This document shows positions 58,241 through 64,000 of a stretch of DNA of 64,000 bases, piece by piece. Numbering within the stretch: the stretch's first letter is position 1; every line of letters begins with the position of its first letter. Position numbers and translations under genes: made by a program. A model generated the notes under the pieces. That model searched no databases, had not been told where the DNA came from, and saw nothing but the letters and a program-made list of their open reading frames with translations. Origin of the DNA: a virus; the IMG/VR virus record IMGVR_UViG_3300047388_000185, positions 62,001 to 126,000 of that record. The stretch is one strand, 5' to 3'.

Positions 58241-58414
58241 ATGTTCGTCTTTCATTGGCTCTGCTTCCTCGCAGCCCTCATCAGCTTTGGCGCCTTTTCC
58301 GGCAATACCTGGGCTGCGTATGGTTGTCGGCACACCGATGAACGAGCAGAGAATGCCGTTGTGAAATTCGGGGTGATGACTCTGATCTTCGTTCTCGCAT
58401 TTCTTTTCACTTAG
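58241..58414 (+). CDS. Small two-helix membrane protein
   Basis: 57 aa from ATG at 58241 after GAGGAGTACCC. Two hydrophobic segments (FVFHWLCFLAALISFGAF and VVKFGVMTLIFVLAFLF) form a hairpin. Function unknown. Confidence 0.55.
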   Translation: MFVFHWLCFLAALISFGAFSGNTWAAYGCRHTDERAENAVVKFGVMTLIFVLAFLFT

Positions 58415-58421
58415 GACCCTC

Positions 58422-58697
58422 ATGCTCGCCCTAGTCCCGACCTCGACCCTCGAAGCCGCAGCCAGTTTAGAAGCTACCTGTGTCTCGACCGCTCCCACCC
58501 TCGTCGAACTCCAGGCCAAAGCCGCCCGCTACGACTGGCTCGTCAGCGGCCAGCGCATTCGCCAGGGTAAGGTCGTATCCAACTTCGGCTCTCGTTCGAT
58601 CGACAAAAACGCAGACCAGTCCTTGATGACATTCACGTACTGGTGCTCCGAAGAACAACTCGCTACGGCTATCGACGCCGAAATCGCAAAGGAATAG
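58422..58697 (+). CDS. Hypothetical protein
   Basis: 91 aa, starting MLALVPTSTLEAAASLEAT. Includes LQAKAARYDWLVSGQRIRQG and WCSEEQLATAIDAEIAKE, a pattern that recalls small phage proteins with a paired-helix fold. Function unknown. Confidence 0.55.
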   Translation: MLALVPTSTLEAAASLEATCVSTAPTLVELQAKAARYDWLVSGQRIRQGKVVSNFGSRSIDKNADQSLMTFTYWCSEEQLATAIDAEIAKE

Positions 58698-58699
58698 TC

Positions 58700-59002
58700 A
58701 TGGCTCGCCTCAATCCCGCCGCACAAGCTGAAGCCGATCGTCCCCGCAGCGAAGCGGAGATCTTGGCAGTCTTCACCTCGAAGCCCGAGCTCAACTTCAA
58801 CAAGGAAGTCTCCGAAAGCACTCGTCAAGCGTTCGAGGACGACTTGATCAAAGCCTATCTTCCAATCGGCTTACCCGAAGAAGAACTTCGAGAACAGTAT
58901 CTTCTTCGAAACCCACACTTTCCCGACGATTATCTCGATCCGCATGTCGCTCTGGAGTGGACCGGCTGGAAGAATGGCGTCATGTATGGATATCAGATCT
59001 AG
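58700..59002 (+). CDS. Small W..W..G protein, first of three in a row
   Basis: 100 aa from ATG at 58700. Acidic, helical, ending ALEWTGWKNGVMYGYQI. It shares the C-terminal W-x-x-W...G-x-x-x-G ending with the next two genes, so the three arose by duplication. Confidence 0.6.
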   Translation: MARLNPAAQAEADRPRSEAEILAVFTSKPELNFNKEVSESTRQAFEDDLIKAYLPIGLPEEELREQYLLRNPHFPDDYLDPHVALEWTGWKNGVMYGYQI

Positions 59003-59013
59003 GGGAAGAAGCT

Positions 59014-59256
59014 ATGATGCCCTATGACGAAGAACACTCCCGGCTGAAGTTCGAGGAATTCATCGCTCTGAAGTTTTGGAACGGTCTTTTCCCGGAATAT
59101 AGGCGCGGGACATTCGAGCAGAACCTTGAGTACATCAAGGAAAATTTCCCCCGGGACGAGGGCAAGTACAAGGTCACGAGCATTTCGTTCCGGGACATCA
59201 ATCACCAATGGGAGCTGTGGCAAGCCGCAGTTGAAGTTGGGTATCAACTGGGGTAA
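59014..59256 (+). CDS. Small W..W..G protein, second of three
   Basis: 80 aa from ATG at 59014. KFEEFIALKFWNGLFPEYRR, ending HQWELWQAAVEVGYQLG. Related to its neighbours. Confidence 0.6.
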   Translation: MMPYDEEHSRLKFEEFIALKFWNGLFPEYRRGTFEQNLEYIKENFPRDEGKYKVTSISFRDINHQWELWQAAVEVGYQLG

Positions 59257-59259
59257 GCG

Positions 59260-59535
59260 ATGGGCACGAATACTGAACTAGAAGAAGCCCTTGAGACATC
59301 CAGAGAAGACTTCGAAATCCACATCGCCAGGGCACGTTGGAATAAACTCCAAGCACTTTGTATCTGGACCAATCGAAGTTTTGAAGACGATCTGCCGGAA
59401 TTGCGAGCGGCCATGGTTTGGGATGTAGTGCAGAAGTTCTACTGTCCCAGCTTGCATTCTGAATGGTTGAAAAACCTTCAGAAGGACTGGGAGACCTGGA
59501 AAACAGGATTCGAAGCCGGCTGGGAGGCTAGGTAA
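59260..59535 (+). CDS. Small W..W..G protein, third of three
   Basis: 91 aa from ATG at 59260. Ends KDWETWKTGFEAGWEAR. Related to its neighbours. A TAAAATC sequence spans its stop and precedes the next ATG. Confidence 0.6.
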   Translation: MGTNTELEEALETSREDFEIHIARARWNKLQALCIWTNRSFEDDLPELRAAMVWDVVQKFYCPSLHSEWLKNLQKDWETWKTGFEAGWEAR

Positions 59536-59539
59536 AATC

Positions 59540-60058
59540 ATGGGCATGACCTATAGCGGCGGCAGCGGAGACTACGAAGACGGCCCGTCAGTCTTCCACC
59601 AAGAGACGTTGAAAGCAAAGCTTTCACATAGATGTACCGAGTGTCGGGGGATCATCGAAGCCGGGCAACACTACGAGCGTAGCTCCGGTATCTGGGATGG
59701 ACGCTGGTCTACGTACCGTAAGTGCAAGTTCTGCATGGACTTCGAGTCGGCCTTCGACGCGCAGTTCAAGGGCTTCATGCACTCCAGCGCATTCGGGGAA
59801 ATGCTCAGCGATTCTCAGCACGAGATGTATCGCCTCTACTCCGTCGATCATCCCGGTCGGTGGTTTGGCGTGGCTCGGAAGTATGTGGCGATCAAGAGGA
59901 ACTATTACTCTCAGCTCAAGCGCGGGATAGTAGACAAGGCCGGGCGTGGCAACGTCCCTACTCGAGGCCCTTTCGGGTACAGTATCAAGAAAGAGCGTGA
60001 AATTTTCAAACAGATGAAGGAACAGAATGAAGCCAGAACTGAAGAAGCGTTGGGTTGA
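59540..60058 (+). CDS. Small zinc-finger type hypothetical protein
   Basis: 172 aa. HRCTECRGIIEAGQHYERSS and RKCKFCMDFESAFD give a four-Cys (plus His) zinc site near residues 32-60. The rest is helical, with a basic C-terminus. It overlaps the start of the next gene by 32 nt. Known as a small phage family of unknown function. Confidence 0.65.
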   Translation: MGMTYSGGSGDYEDGPSVFHQETLKAKLSHRCTECRGIIEAGQHYERSSGIWDGRWSTYRKCKFCMDFESAFDAQFKGFMHSSAFGEMLSDSQHEMYRLYSVDHPGRWFGVARKYVAIKRNYYSQLKRGIVDKAGRGNVPTRGPFGYSIKKEREIFKQMKEQNEARTEEALG

Positions 60059-60395
60059 TGCCCTACGCAGCGGTAAGTACCAGCAAACCGATTCCGCCCT
60101 AGAAGATGCCAATGGCCATTGCTGCCTCGGAGTGGCTTGTAGTCTCTTCGCTGACGAAATGGGCCTGAGCATCTCCGAGTATGGCCCGAATCAGGAATAC
60201 TCCAAATTCGACGGACGTCATGACTATTTGCCAGATCGAGCCCAAAAGTTCTTGGAACTTACCGAGACTGGGATTTTACCAAAGACGGTCGCAGATCCGA
60301 AAACGGGCTATATCTACGCAAGCCTCGCCTCGCTCAATGATGATGCCAACTACACCTTTCGTCAAATCGCCGACGTTATTGACGAGCAATTCTAA
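60027..60395 (+). CDS. Conserved phage protein (CCLGVACSL type)
   Basis: 122 aa. ELKKRWVDALRSGKYQQTDS, DANGHCCLGVACSLFADE and ASLNDDANYTFRQIADVID match a small protein that I know from many phages and prophages, whose function is not established. Start within the end of the previous gene. Confidence 0.7.
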   Translation: MKPELKKRWVDALRSGKYQQTDSALEDANGHCCLGVACSLFADEMGLSISEYGPNQEYSKFDGRHDYLPDRAQKFLELTETGILPKTVADPKTGYIYASLASLNDDANYTFRQIADVIDEQF

Positions 60396-60613
60396 TGACT
60401 GCACCGACAAGCGTTTGGACCATCCTTGCCAAAGATCGAGCAGAAAAGCCACGTGGCTTCGAAAAGGGTGACGGATACTACTACATGTGCGAAGACGACG
60501 CCAAGGCATCGCTTTCGGACGAAGACGAAAACTACCAGCAGGTTCACGTCGTCGTAGAGTGCGTCATCATGTCCAAAGAAAACTACGACGAACTCGTAGA
60601 GAAAAGGGCTTAA
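60395..60613 (+). CDS. Small hypothetical protein
   Basis: 72 aa, starting MTAPTSVWTILAKDRAEKPRG. Acidic and helical. Its TAA stop lies in the terminator hairpin that follows. No family is recognised. Confidence 0.55.
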   Translation: MTAPTSVWTILAKDRAEKPRGFEKGDGYYYMCEDDAKASLSDEDENYQQVHVVVECVIMSKENYDELVEKRA

Positions 60614-60626
60614 TCCTTTTCTTTAG
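60601..60626 (+). terminator. Intrinsic terminator
   Basis: GAAAAGG-GCTTAAT-CCTTTTC followed by TTTAGTTT, 1-2 bp before the -35 of P11. Confidence 0.7.
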
Positions 60627-60627
60627 T

Positions 60628-60657
60628 TTCAACAATGGAAGTAAAATACGGTATAAG
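60628..60657 (+). promoter_or_regulatory. Phage promoter P11 (TTCAAC-18-TATAAG)
   Basis: TTCAAC, 18 bp, TATAAG, abutting a terminator. Confidence 0.85.
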
Positions 60658-60742
60658 AATGTGTAGCGCATTTAACCCCTTACACTTCGAGGGCTGTCGT
60701 GCTACTGATACTGAACTTTAACTTATCAAAAGGAAATATCAA

Positions 60743-61153
60743 ATGTTGAAGATCCTCCTCCTGGCATCCCTCGTGGCTCTGTCATCTCTGTTCGCCACGA
60801 CGACCGCTCAAGCCGGGACAATCACGCTCGACGCCGACGCCTGTTCGGACAATCGCTTCTGCTACAGCGTCCCCAATGACGGTGGCTACACCGATCTGCT
60901 CCTGTACGCCAATGCATCCGGCTCGGGCGTGGTCGAAGTCCAGTTCGCTGACGGTACGATCTGGCTGGGCACCGGTCCCGTCGGCACGACGATCAGCAGC
61001 TACCCCGTCTATCGTCAGCCCAACAAGGACGCCGTGATGTACGTGACGGCCAACTGGATGACCTGGACGACCAAGGGCAGCTGTTCCGGTCGCGGCGGCT
61101 GCGCCAGTCACACGCATTGGTCGCTGCTGTCGGGCTCGCTCCTGACCCAGTAA
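60743..61153 (+). CDS. Secreted small protein with two disulfide-type Cys pairs
   Basis: 136 aa. Signal peptide MLKILLLASLVALSSLFATTTAQA, then a beta-rich domain with CSDNRFC and CSGRGGC and a Gly/Thr/Ser-rich core. It has its own promoter and terminator. Likely placed in the periplasm or outside the cell; function unknown. Confidence 0.65.
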   Translation: MLKILLLASLVALSSLFATTTAQAGTITLDADACSDNRFCYSVPNDGGYTDLLLYANASGSGVVEVQFADGTIWLGTGPVGTTISSYPVYRQPNKDAVMYVTANWMTWTTKGSCSGRGGCASHTHWSLLSGSLLTQ

Positions 61154-61173
61154 CTGAACACCTGAGACACTGA

Positions 61174-61209
61174 GAGGGGTTGGGATCCGTCCTAGCCCCT
61201 CTTTCTTTA
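61174..61209 (+). terminator. Intrinsic terminator
   Basis: AGAGGGG ... CCCCTCT around an inner imperfect loop, then TTTCTTTA. Confidence 0.6.
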
Positions 61210-61223
61210 TTAGAATAATAACA

Positions 61224-61439
61224 ATGACTGAACTACCTCCCCTCTCCGAAAACGCAGTCCTTCACAACCTCGACCAAGCTCGGACCGATTGCTACCGCGC
61301 CGGGGAGAAAAGCGACAAGGCTTTGTGGATAGCCTTCGCCGAACGTCTTCGAATCCAATGGAACTGCATGCTTCCAACCGAGAATAACAATGAAAATCAC
61401 CTGGAACAAAAATCCGCTTCTGACGACGATCGAGCTTGA
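61224..61439 (+). CDS. Small hypothetical protein
   Basis: 71 aa, starting MTELPPLSENAVLHNLDQAR. Acidic and helical. It overlaps the next gene by 50 nt. No family is recognised. Confidence 0.5.
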   Translation: MTELPPLSENAVLHNLDQARTDCYRAGEKSDKALWIAFAERLRIQWNCMLPTENNNENHLEQKSASDDDRA

Positions 61440-62025
61440 TGACGCCGAGAAAGAACTCCTTCGCTGGAAGATCAAGGCCGAAGAGCTTACGGACCTGATC
61501 GAAGAAGCCAAGTATGATTTGAAGCAAGTAGATCGGCCTCCGAAGAATAGAACGGCTGAAGAATGTATCTCTGCGGCAACTAACGCCTTGAAGAGCTACG
61601 ACTTGTATGCCGGGATAACTGGGGAAGGTAGCCTAGATAAGCGGGTCGACGAAGTTCTCGGCTACTATATTGAGGCACTCGGAGAGTCCCACTGTGGAGA
61701 CTGCGTTTGCGTAGCATGTTCCTGCACTAAATGTCACGCTGAGGTTCTCCTGCGCGTAGACACTATGCCGGGCCTGGGAAAGCACGCTGCTAGTAAGATT
61801 GGCACTGCTTTTGGCAAGGACAACGAGCTCTCAATTGAAGAGGCTATCGCCTCTCTTGAGAACTACAAATTAACTCCCCCGACCAAGCAATCGGAGCTGG
61901 ATGGTTGGGCTAAATGCGGCGGCTGGGATCAACATGTCCCTCGCTGGACGAAAGAAGCTGCTGATGCGGCTACTTGGTTGAAACAATATCGGGACAAGCA
62001 TTTTCCAATCCCACCGAAGGAGTAG
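61390..62025 (+). CDS. Hypothetical protein with Cys-rich centre
   Basis: 211 aa from ATG after an AACCGAGAATAAC context. Helical N-terminal 90 residues, then CGDCVCVACSCTKC near residues 98-111, a likely metal cluster site, then a mixed C-terminal domain. No family is recognised. Confidence 0.6.
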   Translation: MKITWNKNPLLTTIELDDAEKELLRWKIKAEELTDLIEEAKYDLKQVDRPPKNRTAEECISAATNALKSYDLYAGITGEGSLDKRVDEVLGYYIEALGESHCGDCVCVACSCTKCHAEVLLRVDTMPGLGKHAASKIGTAFGKDNELSIEEAIASLENYKLTPPTKQSELDGWAKCGGWDQHVPRWTKEAADAATWLKQYRDKHFPIPPKE

Positions 62026-62028
62026 CGC

Positions 62029-62256
62029 ATGGCCTGCGTAATGACCAAGAAGCCTCACGATCTCAAAGAGATTGATCGCCATTCCTCGGGGTTTCCTGGC
62101 ATCTTCCGAGTCGTACGCTGGTGCTGCAACTGCGGGTCGGTTGTGATCGATAATGACATCGACGGTAAGGTTGCACCAGGAGACTGGAAGGCCATGCAGT
62201 TTCCGAGAATTGCGTTGGATAAGGCTGAACAGATGAAACCGAAGGAAGAGAAATGA
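62029..62256 (+). CDS. Small Cys-containing hypothetical protein
   Basis: 75 aa, starting MACVMTKKPHDLKEIDRHSS. VVRWCCNCGSVVID suggests a small zinc site. ATGA overlap with the next gene. Confidence 0.55.
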   Translation: MACVMTKKPHDLKEIDRHSSGFPGIFRVVRWCCNCGSVVIDNDIDGKVAPGDWKAMQFPRIALDKAEQMKPKEEK

Positions 62257-62453
62257 CCAAGAACTCCTTTGTTCCGCCCGACGCCGAAATCAAAGTCCTG
62301 GATTGGCCTAAGCTTGGAAAACCTAAGCCGGCTCAAAACCACGCTCAGCGCAAAGCTTCACGCATTGCGGAGGGGCAAGCCCAAGAGCAAGCCGAAGCTG
62401 AAATAGCCCGGAAGAACGAAGCCGACCGTCACGAAGACGATACTGATAACTAG
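62253..62453 (+). CDS. Small charged hypothetical protein
   Basis: 66 aa, Lys/Glu/Ala-rich, mostly a long charged helix (GQAQEQAEAEIARKNEADRH). No family is recognised. Confidence 0.5.
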   Translation: MTKNSFVPPDAEIKVLDWPKLGKPKPAQNHAQRKASRIAEGQAQEQAEAEIARKNEADRHEDDTDN

Positions 62454-62469
62454 TGGTAAAGGAATAATC

Positions 62470-62691
62470 ATGGAAAATCTAGGACTTTATCTGCAAGGCC
62501 TCGGCGCAGCCATTCTATTTTGCTGCTATGTTGGATGTAGTAAAGTGGAAGCCGGCCAAGAATTTACCCATACCCCCATCATATTTGAAGACCCCTTGAC
62601 GGGCTGTCAGTATCTAACTAACTCATCTGGTAATGCTGCCCTCACGCCTAGGCTCGACCGGGACATGAAACAGATTTGTAAGGGGAAATGA
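62470..62691 (+). CDS. Small protein with hydrophobic N-terminus
   Basis: 73 aa. An N-terminal hydrophobic segment (LGLYLQGLGAAILFCCYVGC) could be an anchor or lipobox-like signal, then EDPLTGCQYLTNSSGNAAL and LTPRLDRDMK. The second half resembles a small phage domain with TGxxYL and LTPxLD. Function unknown. Confidence 0.5.
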   Translation: MENLGLYLQGLGAAILFCCYVGCSKVEAGQEFTHTPIIFEDPLTGCQYLTNSSGNAALTPRLDRDMKQICKGK

Positions 62692-62692
62692 C

Positions 62693-62908
62693 ATGAGTCC
62701 TCGAGATCAAATCCTATTCGATTACGGCTTTCTTCGCGGCATCGAAGCCCACGTCCCGGAAGATCGCCGCGATGTCCTCAGAGCTATCGCCGAGCGCATT
62801 CGCGGTCGAATCCCGATCAGACCAAGTATGAATTTGTCGGAACTCTCGAAACACTTCGAAGATGGGCCAGACGAAGTTGACTGTTGTGGAAAGAACACTA
62901 AAACATGA
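62693..62908 (+). CDS. Small hypothetical protein
   Basis: 71 aa, starting MSPRDQILFDYGFLRGIEAHV. Mostly helical, two Cys at the end. It overlaps the next start by ATGA. Confidence 0.5.
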   Translation: MSPRDQILFDYGFLRGIEAHVPEDRRDVLRAIAERIRGRIPIRPSMNLSELSKHFEDGPDEVDCCGKNTKT

Positions 62909-63117
62909 GATATAATCCGACTCTACCACTCGTGATTCTGATTGCAGTCCCCTCGTTCTTTCAAGCAGTCGGCCGTATTATGGCGCCAAGTCGGTCACCT
63001 TCAACTCCGACTCTTTCCACTTCGATTCGTTATGAAATCAAACCCTGTCCAAAAGGTGGGGAATGGATTCGGAATCAGACGAGCGAAGACGGATGGAGAC
63101 TACAATGCAACCAGTAG
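62905..63117 (+). CDS. Small exported or anchored protein
   Basis: 70 aa. Hydrophobic start MRYNPTLPLVILIAVPSFFQAV, a Ser/Pro/Thr linker, then IKPCPKGGEWIRNQ. No family is recognised. Confidence 0.5.
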   Translation: MRYNPTLPLVILIAVPSFFQAVGRIMAPSRSPSTPTLSTSIRYEIKPCPKGGEWIRNQTSEDGWRLQCNQ

Positions 63118-63392
63118 TCCTTAGCGAAATCGACCAACTCAAGGCTGAAATTGTTGCCCTGAAAAAGGACAAGAAAGACCTGGCAAATGAGCTCCGTCAA
63201 GCCAATGTCCGGCATGAAGGAGCTCACGACTGGGCAATGAACAACGCTAAGACGTTGCATAGTCACTTGTGCGTTTGTCGACACGATGACGTGAAAGAGT
63301 TGGAGAAACAACTAGCCGAAGCGACAGCTCCGAAGCCGAGGACGTCGCTGTCGGTCCTTGGAATGCTAGTTGGAAAGAAGCTCTTGCGTTAG
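63105..63392 (+). CDS. Small coiled-coil protein
   Basis: 95 aa from ATG at 63105. LKAEIVALKKDKKDLANELR and VKELEKQLAEA form coiled coils with an HSHLCVCRHD segment between them, which could bind metal. It ends the operon before promoter P12. Confidence 0.6.
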   Translation: MQPVVLSEIDQLKAEIVALKKDKKDLANELRQANVRHEGAHDWAMNNAKTLHSHLCVCRHDDVKELEKQLAEATAPKPRTSLSVLGMLVGKKLLR

Positions 63393-63393
63393 G

Positions 63394-63423
63394 TTCAATA
63401 AGACGTTACAATTGTGGTATAAG
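63394..63423 (+). promoter_or_regulatory. Phage promoter P12 (TTCAAT-18-TATAAG)
   Basis: TTCAAT, 18 bp, TATAAG, about 40 bp before tRNA-Gly. Here the phage promoter drives tRNA genes, unlike the first tRNA cluster. Confidence 0.85.
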
Positions 63424-63463
63424 AAGTTACAGAGGGAGATATAATCTTCTTCAATTCACATAT

Positions 63464-63538
63464 GCGGGGTTCGTCCAATGGTTAGGGCCTCAGTTTTCCA
63501 AACTGAAGATAAGAGTTCAATCCTCTTACCCCGCTCCA
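63464..63538 (+). tRNA. tRNA-Gly (TCC)
   Basis: Acceptor GCGGGGT/ACCCCGC, anticodon loop TTTCCAA, encoded CCA. Confidence 0.9.
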
Positions 63539-63539
63539 C

Positions 63540-63616
63540 GGCCAGTTGTACCGAATTGGTTAGGTAACGGATTGCAAATCCGTGTTATGCTGGTTCAAGT
63601 CCAGTACTGGTCTCCA
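63540..63616 (+). tRNA. tRNA-Cys (GCA)
   Basis: Acceptor GGCCAGT/ACTGGTC, anticodon loop TTGCAAA, encoded CCA. Confidence 0.85.
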
Positions 63617-63856
63617 GTTTCCTTTAAAAGAGTTCTGTATCCTCGCCTGATCACAACGTTTTTTCCGAGCAATATCCCAAGAAGAGTTCTCCTAACAATC
63701 TTGGTACCTCGGCTCCCGCCCTGGTCTGATGTTGCTGGCTGTCTCGAGCATGGGTTCTTCCTGGTAAGGTGGCCCGGCAGTCTCTCCACGGAAAGAATGG
63801 CAAAAGTGATAAGTCTACGTGCCCCTGAGAAGGGACGTTGATGGTGTAGGATACAG
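63617..63856. other. 240-bp stretch without a supported gene
   Basis: Between tRNA-Cys and the tRNA-like element. An 89-codon frame covers 63572-63841 but overlaps tRNA-Cys and has no ribosome site, so I do not call it. No further tRNA or clear hairpin is seen. Confidence 0.5.
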
Positions 63857-63933
63857 CGGGGATGGTCGTCTAAACCTAGGACGCCTGGCCTTCAGCCAGT
63901 GAAATGCTGGGAGAATCCCCCAGCCCATCCCCG
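63857..63933 (+). ncRNA. tRNA-like element, possibly degenerate tRNA-Glu (TTC)
   Basis: Acceptor-type CGGGGAT/ATCCCCG enclose 63 nt with a D-arm-like GTC...GAC, a CTGGC-CTTCA-GCCAG hairpin (5-nt loop with TTC), and a GCTGGG/CCCAGC hairpin with loop AGAATCC. The T loop lacks TTCGA, the anticodon loop is short and no CCA follows. Either a degenerate tRNA or another structured RNA. Confidence 0.4.
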
Positions 63934-64000
63934 TTAGATTATGGGTCTGTCGACTAACAAGAACTAAGTCACCCTCGACAAGAGGATACGGATGCAGTTG
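63934..64000. other. Right edge, no gene assigned
   Basis: 67 bp. A TCGAC repeat (GTCGACTAACAAG and CCTCGACAAGAGG) is visible but no start of a gene can be supported before the edge. Confidence 0.4.

Noticed and set aside
63572-63841. 89-codon frame after tRNA-Cys
   Set aside because: Starts inside tRNA-Cys, lacks a ribosome site and codes for a product of odd composition.

Overview
The window looks like part of a large (jumbo-class) tailed-phage genome. It carries a portal protein, a capsid-maturation protease and other virion genes, a phage-encoded multisubunit RNA polymerase, PhoH, three free-standing HNH endonucleases, nine tRNA genes plus one tRNA-like element, and dozens of small accessory genes in tight operons. 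I see no integrase, rRNA or chromosomal gene. One secreted protein (26724-27566) resembles the MHFG/PEP-CTERM proteins that I know from Burkholderiales, so a betaproteobacterial host is my best inference; it is not proven.

Layout. 1-10.8 kb, minus strand: virion genes (a truncated coiled-coil protein, a repeat protein, the maturation protease, several Lys/Ala-rich proteins), interrupted by two HNH endonucleases. 10.9-16.1 kb, plus strand: an early operon (XRE regulator, small unknowns), then a LigD-like 3'-phosphoesterase, a small tagged protein and an ATP-dependent ligase. 16.0-18.7 kb, minus: a possible lytic transglycosylase and the C-terminal half of RNAP beta'. 18.7-29.4 kb, plus: a 521-aa unknown, an SNF2 helicase, a third HNH gene, an AAA+ ATPase, the MHFG-like protein and an RNA ligase. 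29.4-37.8 kb, minus: beta' N-terminal half, complete beta, a small protein, portal, an 860-bp non-coding region with a perfect 144-bp inverted repeat, then PhoH. 38-64 kb, plus: small membrane proteins, a second SNF2 helicase, a VWA/TerC/YfaP-like module, metallophosphoesterases, a deoxyribosyltransferase-like enzyme, a lipoprotein hydrolase, tRNA genes and many small unknown genes.

Regulation. Twelve plus-strand promoters share an extended -10 element TGGTATAAG. Nine have TTCAAY/GTCAAT exactly 18 bp upstream, one is a TACAAG variant at the same spacing, and two have TTACAY at 17 bp. Several sit directly after an intrinsic terminator, so operons look insulated. A different AT-rich motif, YTAAAATMG, lies just before virion-type genes on both strands and is a candidate recognition element for the phage's own RNA polymerase.

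Most striking: the 144-bp perfect inverted repeat with GTTCCGA iterons; the beta' subunit split between loci 10.7 kb apart while beta stays whole; a shared N-terminal NKYLxKIA tag on unrelated proteins (a possible capsid-targeting signal); a split LigD-like repair pair; a phage-borne VWA-TerC module; and a possible +1 frameshift gene at 56.75 kb.
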